Shown here piece after piece: positions 47,457 to 55,663 of a stretch of 64,000 nucleotides of DNA (position 1 is its first letter; each line of letters opens with the position of its first letter). Position numbers and translations under genes: made by a program. This DNA comes from JACVRW01 sp963764665. GTDB lineage: Bacteria > Actinomycetota > Thermoleophilia > Solirubrobacterales > Thermoleophilaceae. The notes beneath the pieces were generated by a model. That model saw nothing but the letters and a program-made list of their open reading frames with translations, made no database searches and had not been told where the DNA came from. The stretch is taken from positions 62,001 to 126,000 of the forward strand of contig CAVXTL010000025.1 of assembly GCA_963764665.1 (NCBI GenBank). Reading direction: 5' to 3'.

Positions 47457-48956
47457 ATGGCTCTCGACCACTCCGCCGATGACTCGGGCCTGTCGCGCAG
47501 AGACTTCCTCGAGCGCACCGCGTATGCGGCGGGCGTCGCCGGTGCGGCCGGGCTGTCCGCCGACGCGATCCTGACGGAGGCCGCCCAGGCCACCACTCGC
47601 TTCAGGCCGCTGCCGAAGCCGCGCAACGTGCCGATCGACCACTTCGTGCTCCTGATGATGGAGAACCGGTCGTACGACCACTACTTCGGCTGGCTTCGCG
47701 GCTACTCGGACGCCGACCAGACCCAGCGCTTCCCGAACCCCGAGGGCGAGCTCGTGGCTACCCGCCACGCCTCGACGCTCGGATCGGGCGGCGTGGAGTG
47801 GAAGGGGTGCGGCCATCCGGACCCCGGGCACGGCTGGACCTCGGGCCGCGCACAGCTCAACGGCGGCTTTCTCGCGGAGGGCAGCGGCAACGACGAGTTC
47901 GCCCTCTGTTACTACAACCGCGGCGACCTCGGCTTCATTCACGAGGCGGCGCGGAACTACACGCTCTTCGACCGGTACTTCTGCTCGATCCTCGCGGGCA
48001 CCTGGCCGAACCGGTACTACAAGTGGTCGGCGCAGTCGGGCGGGCTGAAGACCAACACGCTCGAGCCCGGCGGGAACAGCTGGGAGACGATCTTCGACCG
48101 CGCGCTCGCTGCCGGGCTGACCGCGAAGTACTACTACTCGGACCTGCCCTTCGGGCTGCTTTTCGGCAATCGCGCCACCGCGTGGGTCGCGCCGATCACG
48201 AGGTACTACGAGGACGCGGCCGCCGGCAAGCTGCCGAACATCGCGATCGTGGACCCGGCCTACGGCGACGGCAGCGGCAGCGACGGGCTCTCCGCGGACG
48301 AGCATCCGCTCGGCGACGTCCGGCTCGGCCAGGCGTTCCAGGCGGACGTGGTCAGCGCCTTCACCCACTCCCCCAACTACCGCCGCGGCGCGCTCTTCCA
48401 GATCTACGACGAGTGGGGCGGCTTCTTCGACCATGTCCGGCCACCGCGCGTGCCGGACGACCGGGCGAGCGCCATCCAGAGCGAGGACTTCGGCCAGCTC
48501 GGCTTCCGCGTACCGGCCGTGGCGGTCTCGCCGTACACGCGCAATCGCGGCGTGACGCAGAAGGGGCGCTTCGGCGGCTGGTGGTTCAAGCCGACGTGGC
48601 GCGTCGAGCACGGCAGGTACGCGCACGAGTCCATCCTCAGCTTCATCAGCTACCGCTTCGGGCTCGGGTTCCTGAACAAGCGTCACAAGTACGCGAACAA
48701 CATCGGACATGCCTTCGACTTCTCGGGCAAGACGGACTTCGAGCCGGCCGAGCTGCCGGACCCGCCGGTGATCCTCACTCGGCCCTGCGCCCTCGGTGGT
48801 CAGGACATCGAGGACTCGGAGGAGTCGCACGCGAGCGACCTCGCGCAGCTCGCACGTGTCGCGGAGAAGAGCAAGGTGCCTGTCTACGAGGCCACGCCCG
48901 ACTTCATCTTCCAGAACCCGGACACGATGAAGAAGGCGATCGCGGCCGCACCGTAG
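47457..48956 (+). CDS. Tat-exported phosphoesterase (phospholipase C / acid phosphatase family)
   Basis: A 499-residue secreted enzyme. The N-terminal twin-arginine signal is SRRDFLERTAYAAGVAGAAG (about 13-32). The phosphoesterase (PF04185) core follows: DHFVLLMMENRSYDHYFGWL with the catalytic-type Asn, AGTWPNRYYKWSAQSGG, IAIVDPAYGDG and YDEWGGFFDHVRPPRVPDDR. The family includes non-haemolytic phospholipase C, acid phosphatase AcpA and phosphocholine-specific enzymes; the exact substrate is not given by sequence. There is no membrane segment beyond the signal, so it acts outside the cytoplasmic membrane. Confidence 0.9.
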   Translation: MALDHSADDSGLSRRDFLERTAYAAGVAGAAGLSADAILTEAAQATTRFRPLPKPRNVPIDHFVLLMMENRSYDHYFGWLRGYSDADQTQRFPNPEGELVATRHASTLGSGGVEWKGCGHPDPGHGWTSGRAQLNGGFLAEGSGNDEFALCYYNRGDLGFIHEAARNYTLFDRYFCSILAGTWPNRYYKWSAQSGGLKTNTLEPGGNSWETIFDRALAAGLTAKYYYSDLPFGLLFGNRATAWVAPITRYYEDAAAGKLPNIAIVDPAYGDGSGSDGLSADEHPLGDVRLGQAFQADVVSAFTHSPNYRRGALFQIYDEWGGFFDHVRPPRVPDDRASAIQSEDFGQLGFRVPAVAVSPYTRNRGVTQKGRFGGWWFKPTWRVEHGRYAHESILSFISYRFGLGFLNKRHKYANNIGHAFDFSGKTDFEPAELPDPPVILTRPCALGGQDIEDSEESHASDLAQLARVAEKSKVPVYEATPDFIFQNPDTMKKAIAAAP

Positions 48957-48977
48957 GACCGGTGCAACGGCGCCATC

Positions 48978-48983
48978 TATAGT
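48978..48983 (+). promoter_or_regulatory. Putative -10 element of the aldehyde dehydrogenase gene
   Basis: TATAGT (five of six matches to TATAAT), 8 nt before the GTG at 48992. A leaderless transcript is predicted. Confidence 0.5.
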
Positions 48984-48991
48984 CGCCGCGC

Positions 48992-50456
48992 GTGGAGACC
49001 AGACTTCTGATCGGCGGCGAGCTCGCCGAGGGCACCGGGGCCCCGCTCGACGTCGAGAACCCGGCCACCGAGGAGACACTCGCCGGGCTGGGCGCCGCCG
49101 CTCCGGAGCAGGTGGATGCGGCGATCGCGGCCGCATCCGAGGCCGCGCCCGCATGGGGCGCCACTCCGGCGCTGGAGCGCGCTGAGCTGCTCCACGAGGT
49201 CGCGAACCGCCTGCGCGCGGGGACCGAGGAGATCGCCCGGGTGATGACGCTGGAGGGCGGGAAGCCGCTGCTCGAGAACCGCGACGAGGTGGGCTGGACC
49301 GCCGCGGCGTTCGACTACTACGCCGAGATGGGCCGCAACTTTGCCGGCCGGGTGATCCCCTCGATCGAGGCGACCCAGCTGGCGCTCGTGCTGAAGGAGC
49401 CGCTGGGCGTGTGGGGCTGCATCGTGCCCTGGAACTACCCGCTGCTGCTGCTCGCCTGGAAGCTGGCGCCGGCGCTCGCCGCGGGGAACACCGTGGTGGC
49501 CAAGCCGTCGGAGCTCACGCCGCTGTCCACCCTGATGCTGGCCTCGTGCTTCGAGCACCTCCCGCCGGGCGCGTTCAACGCCGTGGCCGGCGCGGGCGAC
49601 GTGGGCGAGGCGATCGTGCGCGACCCGCGTGTGGACGGCGTGGCGTTCACCGGCTCGGTGGCCACCGGCAAGCGCGTGGCCGCGGGATGTGCGGAGCGCG
49701 TGGCGCGCGTGAACCTGGAGATGGGCGGGAAGGACCCGTTCATCGTGTGCGCCGACGTGGCCGGCCAGGTGGAGGTGGCGGCCAAGGGCGGCGCGTGGGC
49801 CGCCTACCTGAACGCGGGCCAGGTGTGCACCTCGGCAGAGCGCTTCTACGTGGCGCGCGAGCTGTACGACGAGTTCGTGGAGGTGTTCGTGGAGCACGCC
49901 CGCTCGCTGCGCGTGGGCGACCCCCTCGACGACCAGACCGACGTCGGGCCGATGGTGTCGGCTGTCCAGCGCGGCAAGGTCGAGGCGCAGGTGGAGGCCG
50001 CCGTGGCGGCCGGCGCGACTCTCGTCACTGGTGGCGACCGCGCCGGCCAGGATCGCGGCCACTACTACTCCCCCGCCGTGGTCACCGGCGCTCCTGCGGA
50101 AACCGACCTGCTCCGCGAGGAGACGTTCGGGCCGGTCGCGCCGATCGTGCCGGTGGACTCGCTGGACGAGGCGATCGCGCTGGCCAACGGCACGCGCTTC
50201 GGCCTGGGGGCGAACGTGTACACGCGCGACCTCGAGACGGCGCTGCGCTGCGTGCGCGAGATCAGGTCGGGAACGGTGTGGGTGAACGACCCGCTCACCG
50301 ACAACGACGCCGGGCCGTTCGGAGGCATGAAGCAGTCCGGCTTCGGCCGCGAGCTGGGCCAGGAGGGCCTCGAGGCCTTCCAGGAGACCAAGCACGCGCA
50401 CATCGAGACGAAGATCGAGGCGAAGGAGCTGGTGGTACCCCTACGGGGGCGCCTAG
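48992..50456 (+). pseudogene. NAD(P)-dependent aldehyde dehydrogenase gene with 3'-terminal +1 frameshift
   Basis: A near-complete aldehyde dehydrogenase of betaine-aldehyde/gamma-aminobutyraldehyde type. NAD region VPWNYPLLLLAWKLAPALAA (about 145), catalytic Glu in NLEMGGKDPF (about 243) and Cys in NAGQVCTSAERF (about 277), EETFGPVAPIVPVDSLDEA near 385. The last residues leave the family: after ETKIEAKE the frame reads LVVPLRGRL and runs on, antisense to holA, to 50830. Deleting one base near 50428 gives DWWYPYGGA and a TAG at 50454-50456, 487 residues in total, a textbook ALDH end. It is therefore one indel from intact. Confidence 0.9.
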
Positions 50457-50460
50457 GCCC

Positions 50461-51423
50461 TCAGGCGGTGGCTCGGGCCAGCGCCAGCGAGAACGCGGTG
50501 TCCTCGTCGAGCTGGAGCTCGCCGCCGCCGCGAAGGTCGACCTCGAGCTCCGAGAAGACCTCCAGGGCGTGCTCGAGGGTCTCGCGGTCCGCCTTGCGCG
50601 CCCGGGCGATCGTCTTCTTGGCCAGCCAGGGAGGACCTCCGAGCGCGCCCGCCACCTTCTGCTCCGCCATGCCGGACTCGAGCAGCGCCACGGCACGGTG
50701 CACCTCTCGCAGCCGCCGGACGACCGGGAACACCAGCCTGCCGGCGCGCTCGCCGTGCGACTCGAGCTCCTCGGCGAGCGCGAGCGTGGCGCGCAGGTCG
50801 CCCGCCACGAGCGCATCGGCCAGGTCGTAGGCCTGCGGCGCGGTGTCGCCGGCGGTCAGGCGCTCCACGTCCTCGGCCCCGGCGTTGGCGGAGGGATGAA
50901 GGGCGATCGTCAGCTTCTCGAGCTCGCGCGAGAGCCGCTGCTGACTCGTGCCCACCCTCGCCACGAGCTCCTTGGCGCCCTCGCCGTCCAGCTGCAATCC
51001 CAGCTCGCGGCTCCGCTCCACCGCCCACTTGGGCAGCTCCCAAGGCTTCGGAGCCGCGCAGTCGCGCACGTCGCCGCCGGCCTTCTCCGCGGCATCGCGC
51101 AACGCCTTGAGCGGCTTGCCGCGAACGATCAGGACTAGCACGGTGTCTGGCGGCAGGTCGGCCAGGGCCGCGTCGAGCGGGCCCAGCTGGCCGGCCTTCC
51201 ACGTTCCCGCATCGTCCACGAGCAGGTAGCGCACGCCCGGGTCGAAGGTCAGGCTGGCCAGCGCCGTGGCCACCTCGGCCGGCTCGGTCGTGCGAGCGTC
51301 GAAGGTCTCGAGGCCGCCCGGGCCGCGCTCCTCCTCGGCGCGGCGCCGCAGGCGCAGGCGCCAGGCGTCGATCTTCGCGTCGTCGTCTCCGCAGACGAGG
51401 TACACGGGCTTCAGGTCGGCCAC
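50461..51423 (-). CDS. holA: DNA polymerase III delta subunit
   Basis: A 320-residue clamp-loader subunit that opens the beta clamp. N-terminal PVYLVCGDDDAKIDAWRLRL replaces a Walker-type site, as in all delta subunits. AAA+-like domains 1-2 cover about 1-200, then the collar domain with RLVFPVVRRLREVHRAVALL and KVAGALGGPPWLAKKTIARA. GTG 51423 follows TACACT by 6 nt. The end is 4 nt from the corrected end of the convergent aldehyde dehydrogenase gene. It follows comEC in the conserved comEA-comEC-holA order. Confidence 0.93.
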   Translation of the reverse strand: MADLKPVYLVCGDDDAKIDAWRLRLRRRAEEERGPGGLETFDARTTEPAEVATALASLTFDPGVRYLLVDDAGTWKAGQLGPLDAALADLPPDTVLVLIVRGKPLKALRDAAEKAGGDVRDCAAPKPWELPKWAVERSRELGLQLDGEGAKELVARVGTSQQRLSRELEKLTIALHPSANAGAEDVERLTAGDTAPQAYDLADALVAGDLRATLALAEELESHGERAGRLVFPVVRRLREVHRAVALLESGMAEQKVAGALGGPPWLAKKTIARARKADRETLEHALEVFSELEVDLRGGGELQLDEDTAFSLALARATA

Positions 51424-51429
51424 CGGCGC

Positions 51430-51435
51430 AGTGTA
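51430..51435 (-). promoter_or_regulatory. Putative -10 element of holA
   Basis: TACACT on the minus strand, 6 nt before the GTG at 51423. Confidence 0.45.
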
Positions 51436-51458
51436 GGCGGAGGCTCGGGCGAGCCGGG

Positions 51459-53822
51459 TCAGTGCTCGGTGCCCACGCGCACGCCCGCTTCGTCAACCGT
51501 GAGCGTGACCGTGCCCTGGCGGTCCGTGCGGTAGGTGGGCACCCGCGCGCGCCGCAGCGCCGACAGCGTGGAGGGCGCCGGGTGCCCGTAGGCGTTCACG
51601 CCCACCTCGATCGCCGCCAGCTCGGGCCGCAGGCGCGTGAGCACCTCGGGAAGGCCGGGGTCGGAGCTGCCGTGGTGGGGCAGCTTCATGGCATCCACGT
51701 CTGGGAGCCGGAGCGGTAGCAGCGCCTCGCTCTCGGCGTCCGCCGAGAGCAGCAGCCGGAAACCCCCGCTGCTCACGATCGCCACCACTCCGCGCGGGTT
51801 CGGGTCCTCCGGCGGCGGACCCGGGGGCCGCGGCGGAGGCGAGAGCACGTCGATGAGCAGCCTCCCGCCAGCCAGGGTGACCCTGAGCGGCGGGGTCGCG
51901 GGCACACGCCGGATGTGACGAGCCGCCACCTCCCTCAGCACCGCACGGAACGCGGGATCGGCGGTGCCGTCGCCGCCGTCCACCAGCAGGCCCACCTCGA
52001 AGCGGCGGAGCACGTCCAGGAGCCCGCCGTGGTGGTCGCGCGACGCGTGCGTGGCCACCACGGCGTCGAGACGGCGCACACCCGCCCGCCTGAGCAGGCG
52101 CGCCACTCCCGCCTCCGGCGGTCCCGCGTCGAAGAGCACGGCCGTACCGTCGGGGTACTGGATCAGCGTCGCGTCGCCCTGGCCCACGTCGAGGAAGCGG
52201 ATCGTGAGACGGTCCGGCGGGCGCGGGCGCTCGAGCGCGGCCGCCGCGGCGCCGCCGAAGAGCAGGACCAGCGCAAGCGTGACGGCGACGCGCCTGGACC
52301 GGGACAGGCGCCGCCAGCGCGCCGCGGCCTCGTGGTGGTCTCCCGGCACGCGACGGGCGACCAGTGAGAGCCCGTATGCGGCGGCGGCGATCGCCAGGTA
52401 GGCGCCGAGCACCTGGGCCGGCGACCCGAGGGTCAGGCTCAACTGCCCCGCGGGCAGGTCGGCGAAGCGCTCGGCCAGCCAGCGTAGATAGCCCAGCGCG
52501 GCCGCCGCGGGCGCTGCCGGCACCGCGACGCCGGGCAGGCCCAGCTGCCCGAGCGCCGCCTTGACCATGCCGAGCCACATGGCCGGCGCGACCGCCGGCA
52601 GCGCGAGGAGGTTGGCCGGCAGGCCCGCCAGGGGCACGGTGCCGAAGTGGTGGGCGAGCAGCGGCGCCGTGGCAAGGGTCGCCGCCAAGCTGATGGCCAC
52701 ACCGTCGGCGAGCACTCGCACCATCCTGCGCGAGCGGTCCGGAATGAGCTCCGTTCCCGCCCGGGACAGGACCGCACCCAGCGGCACCCCCACGAGGAGG
52801 ATGCCGACCACCGCGGCGAACGAGAGCTGCCAGCCCACGTCGCCGGCGCTGCGCGGGTTCCACGCCAAGGTGACCACCGCCGCGAGCAGCAGCGCGTACC
52901 AGCGCGACGCCGGCCGCGAGGCGCCCACGGCCGCGAGACCGGCCAGGCCCATCACGCCGGCGCGCTGCAGCGACGGACCGGCGCCCGCAAGCGGCACGTA
53001 GATGGCGATCAGCCCGGCGAGCACCAACAGCCGGCCGCGCGGTGCCACACCGGCGAGCAGGAGCAGCGGCAGGGCCAGCGCCACGAGCAGCATCACGTTC
53101 TGGCCGGAGACCGCCAGCAGGTGAGCGAGCCCGCTCGCGCGGAAGTCCTCTCGCGTGACCGGGTCGATGGCCTCGTCCTGGCCGAGCACCATCCCGCGCA
53201 GCAACGCCGCGTCGGACGGCGCCAGCCCCGCGCCCACCGCCCGCTCGGCCCGCCGGCGCATGCCGTCGAGCACCCCCGCCAGCCCGCCGCGGCGGCGGCC
53301 GGTGGCGCGCGCCCGCTCGAGCGCCAGCTCGCCGGCCACCCCGCGCCGCCGCAGGTGATCGTCGAAGTCGCTGCGGCCCTCTGCCGCGAGCGCGCCCAGC
53401 CGCCCGGTGAGCTCCAGCTCCTCGCCTGCGCGCGCGCCGCGCGGGAACGGGCCCCAGGCGGGAGCCCGGATCAGCAGCCGCGTGCCGCGGAGGCGCCCGG
53501 AGCTCACGTCGGCCTCGGCGGACGATCCGAACCGGCCCGGTCTCGGCGGCGTGACGAGCTCCGCACGCAGCGACACAGGGGCGCCATCGCGAATCCGGCC
53601 GGCGGGCGCGTCCAGGGCCGACAGTCGGAGGTGGCCCCCGGCCGCCCCGAGCGCGAGCAGCACCGCCACCAGCGCCCCGAGCCGAGGGGTTCCCAGCAAC
53701 GCGACCGCGCTCCCGGTGGCCACGGCGGCAACCGCCACGGCCGAAACCGGCTGCGCGGCCAGCGCCAGGCCGAGCGCCACGGCGGCCATCGCCGCGTGCC
53801 ATGGGCGTCTTGTGATGACCAC
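51459..53822 (-). CDS. comEC: DNA-uptake channel protein ComEC/Rec2
   Basis: A 787-residue protein forming the inner-membrane DNA translocation pore in natural transformation. An N-terminal helical region and DUF4131 OB-like domain (about 1-200), the competence domain with LLAVSGQNVMLLVALALPLL (about 235) and GVMGLAGLAAVGASRPAS, then a C-terminal metallo-beta-lactamase-like domain from RFLDVGQGDATLIQYPDGTA (about 545) with VVATHASRDHHGGLLDVL. The metal motif HxSxDHHGG is close to the usual HxDxDHxGG. The high Ala/Leu/Arg bias is normal for this genome. It follows comEA by 6 nt. Confidence 0.92.
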   Translation of the reverse strand: MVITRRPWHAAMAAVALGLALAAQPVSAVAVAAVATGSAVALLGTPRLGALVAVLLALGAAGGHLRLSALDAPAGRIRDGAPVSLRAELVTPPRPGRFGSSAEADVSSGRLRGTRLLIRAPAWGPFPRGARAGEELELTGRLGALAAEGRSDFDDHLRRRGVAGELALERARATGRRRGGLAGVLDGMRRRAERAVGAGLAPSDAALLRGMVLGQDEAIDPVTREDFRASGLAHLLAVSGQNVMLLVALALPLLLLAGVAPRGRLLVLAGLIAIYVPLAGAGPSLQRAGVMGLAGLAAVGASRPASRWYALLLAAVVTLAWNPRSAGDVGWQLSFAAVVGILLVGVPLGAVLSRAGTELIPDRSRRMVRVLADGVAISLAATLATAPLLAHHFGTVPLAGLPANLLALPAVAPAMWLGMVKAALGQLGLPGVAVPAAPAAAALGYLRWLAERFADLPAGQLSLTLGSPAQVLGAYLAIAAAAYGLSLVARRVPGDHHEAAARWRRLSRSRRVAVTLALVLLFGGAAAAALERPRPPDRLTIRFLDVGQGDATLIQYPDGTAVLFDAGPPEAGVARLLRRAGVRRLDAVVATHASRDHHGGLLDVLRRFEVGLLVDGGDGTADPAFRAVLREVAARHIRRVPATPPLRVTLAGGRLLIDVLSPPPRPPGPPPEDPNPRGVVAIVSSGGFRLLLSADAESEALLPLRLPDVDAMKLPHHGSSDPGLPEVLTRLRPELAAIEVGVNAYGHPAPSTLSALRRARVPTYRTDRQGTVTLTVDEAGVRVGTEH

Positions 53823-53828
53823 CGCTGC

Positions 53829-54392
53829 TCAGGGCTGAAGCGCCTCTCGCAGCGCCTGGAGGCGCTTCTCGCCGATCCCGTCCACCTCGCCTAGCTCGCC
53901 GAGCGAGCCGAACCCGCCGCTCTCCGTGCGCTCCTCGACGATGCGCTCGGCGAGCGTGGGACCGATGCCGTCCACGCGCATCCAGCTCCTCGACGGTCGC
54001 GGAGCCGAGGCTGACTCTGGTCCCCCCGCGCCGCCGCCCCCACTGACCGCCGGGACGACCACCTGCTGGCCGTCCTCGACGCGCGCCGCCAGGTTCAGCG
54101 CGTTCAGGTCCGCCTTCGCGCCCGGACCGCCCGCGCGCCGCACCGCCAGGGCCACCCGCGCGCCGTCCGGCACCCGCACGAGCCCCGGCCGACGCACCGC
54201 CCCGGCCACGTGCACGAGCGCGTCCGAGCGGCGGGCCGCGGAGCGCCCGGCCGTGCCGGGCGCGCTCCCGCTGATCTCCACCGGGGCCCGCGGAGCCTCC
54301 TCCCCGCCCCCGACAAGCCTGGTCAGCGCGAGGACGCAGAGGGCCGCGGCGGCGACCCAAGCGAAGACCGTGCCTGTGGGGCGATCGGACAC
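53829..54392 (-). CDS. comEA: Competence protein ComEA, with a compensated frameshift
   Basis: A membrane-anchored DNA-binding protein: one N-terminal helix (about 9-26), an SLBB-like strand region (LVHVAGAVRRPGLVRVPDGA, about 60) and a C-terminal helix-hairpin-helix pair (GIGPTLAERIVEERTESGGF, then DGIGEKRLQALREAL). In the written frame the segment before the first HhH reads GPESASAPRPSRSWMRV. One frame over it reads TRVSLGSATVEELDA, the family sequence. A missing base in the C-run 54022-54027 and an extra base near 53973-53980 explain this, leaving the total length unchanged. GTG 54392 follows TACGGT by 6 nt. Confidence 0.88.
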   Translation of the reverse strand: MSDRPTGTVFAWVAAAALCVLALTRLVGGGEEAPRAPVEISGSAPGTAGRSAARRSDALVHVAGAVRRPGLVRVPDGARVALAVRRAGGPGAKADLNALNLAARVEDGQQVVVPAVSGGGGAGGPESASAPRPSRSWMRVDGIGPTLAERIVEERTESGGFGSLGELGEVDGIGEKRLQALREALQP

Positions 54393-54398
54393 ACGGCG

Positions 54399-54404
54399 AC
54401 CGTA
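54399..54404 (-). promoter_or_regulatory. Putative -10 element of the comEA-comEC unit
   Basis: TACGGT on the minus strand, 6 nt before the GTG at 54392. Confidence 0.42.
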
Positions 54405-54464
54405 GGTCGGGGCGGGTGAAGCGTGGGTGACGTGTGTGCCAGGCCCGTGACGAAGTGCCGCGGC

Positions 54465-54740
54465 CTACGCCACCTCGAACCCCGTCAGCCCCTCCGCTGA
54501 CTCCTGGCTGACGTCTACGCGCTCCACGGCAGCGCCCGGCGGACCCTCCTTGCTCAGCTCGACCACAGCCTGACACGCGGCCCGCTCCCCCTCGAAGCAC
54601 AGCCTCGACGGTGCCGTCGGACCGGTTGCGCACCCAGCCGGCCACTCGCGGTCACGCGCGGCGCGGCGCACGGTGTCCCGGAAGAACACTCCCTGGACCC
54701 GGCCGTGCACGACCACGCGTACGCGGGTGGGCTCGCTCAT
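54465..54740 (-). CDS. Acylphosphatase, with a compensated frameshift
   Basis: A small 91-residue acylphosphatase hydrolysing carboxyl-phosphate bonds. The N-terminal catalytic loop VHGRVQGVFFRDTVRRAARD with its Arg is intact, as is the C-terminal SKEGPPGAAVERVDV. Between them the written frame reads WPAGCATGPTAPSRLC, while another frame reads AGWVRNRSDGTVEAV, which contains the second catalytic residue (Asn in WVRN). A missing base near 54645 and an extra base near 54597 would restore one continuous protein. As written it would lack the catalytic Asn. Confidence 0.82.
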   Translation of the reverse strand: MSEPTRVRVVVHGRVQGVFFRDTVRRAARDREWPAGCATGPTAPSRLCFEGERAACQAVVELSKEGPPGAAVERVDVSQESAEGLTGFEVA

Positions 54741-54745
54741 ACTCT
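54740..54745 (+). promoter_or_regulatory. Possible -10 element of the DDAH-like gene
   Basis: TACTCT, giving a predicted leader of about 27 nt that contains AAAGGGG (54762-54768) about 10 nt before the ATG at 54779. This gene would thus be leadered. Confidence 0.3.
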
Positions 54746-54778
54746 CCGTGCGTTCACGACGAAAGGGGATTGGGCCAC

Positions 54779-55663
54779 ATGGAAGCCGCGGCGGGCGCAG
54801 AGACCGCCTGGGGCGTGGACTCGGAGTATGGGCCGCTGCTCGACGTGCTGCTCTGTCCCCCGGACCACTTTCGCTGGCTGCCGTCGAGCGCGATCTCTCG
54901 TGCGACGCTCGCGTCGGGCATGGCGTTCAGCCACGAGGACGCGCTGCGCCAGCACGCAGAGATGGTCTCCGTGTACGAGGACGCGGGCGTGCGAGTGCAT
55001 CTGCTCGAGCCCGATCCCGCGCTGCCCTACCAGGTGTTCGCGCGCGATTCCTCGATCAACGTGCCCGACGGAGCGATCGTCACCCAGTGCGCGCAGTGGT
55101 GGCGGCGCGGCGAGTACGCGGCGGTGATTCGCTTCTACCAGGGCGCGGGGATCCCGATCCGCGACATGGTCACGGCGGGCTCGTTCGAGGGCGGCGACCT
55201 GATGATCGTCGAGCCCGGCGTGGCCGCCATCGGCACCGGCGAGGAGCGCACGCAGGAGCAGTCCGCGCGGCAGGTGGCCGCCTGGCTCGAGGCGGACGGC
55301 TGGGAGGTGCGCGTGGAGCGGATACCGCCGCACTTCCTCCACATCGACGTGCTCGCCTGCATGCTGGGCGAGAAGCTGGCCGCGGTGTGCGTGGAGCAGG
55401 CGTCGAACGGCTTCGTGAGCTGGCTCGAGTCGAAGGGCGTGGAGATCGTGCCCGTGACGCTCGAGGCGGCGCTCAAGCTCGGCGTGAACGGGGTGGCGCT
55501 CGGCGGCGACCGGGTGCTGTCCACCGCCGAGTCGAGCGAGCTCAACGAGCGCCTGCGGGCGCTCGGCCTGACGGTCTACGACCCCGAGCTCTCGGCGTTC
55601 ACGCTCGGCGGCGGGGGCGCCCACTGCCTGATGCAGGCGATCCGCCGCGAGCGCGTGGGCTGA
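54779..55663 (+). CDS. Guanidino-group hydrolase (DDAH / arginine deiminase superfamily)
   Basis: A 294-residue protein of the amidinotransferase fold. Substrate/catalytic elements: FARDSSINVPDGAIVTQCAQ (about 82), GSFEGGDLMIVEPGVAAIGT (about 138), catalytic His in PPHFLHIDVLACMLG (about 186) and nucleophilic Cys in TLGGGGAHCLMQAIRRE (about 282). This is the set found in dimethylarginine dimethylaminohydrolase and arginine deiminase. Substrates could be methylarginine, arginine or another guanidino compound. ATG 54779 is followed directly by the family N-terminus. It overlaps the next gene by one base (TGATG) and is probably co-translated with it. Confidence 0.85.
   Translation: MEAAAGAETAWGVDSEYGPLLDVLLCPPDHFRWLPSSAISRATLASGMAFSHEDALRQHAEMVSVYEDAGVRVHLLEPDPALPYQVFARDSSINVPDGAIVTQCAQWWRRGEYAAVIRFYQGAGIPIRDMVTAGSFEGGDLMIVEPGVAAIGTGEERTQEQSARQVAAWLEADGWEVRVERIPPHFLHIDVLACMLGEKLAAVCVEQASNGFVSWLESKGVEIVPVTLEAALKLGVNGVALGGDRVLSTAESSELNERLRALGLTVYDPELSAFTLGGGGAHCLMQAIRRERVG

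Noticed and set aside
50457..50830. C-terminal extension of the aldehyde dehydrogenase to 612 residues
   Set aside because: It is antisense to holA, Ser/Arg-rich, and starts exactly where a one-base correction gives the normal family end.
51493..54645. A 1050-codon minus-strand open frame
   Set aside because: It lies out of frame over comEC and comEA. It briefly shows true acylphosphatase and ComEA fragments only because of the indels there.
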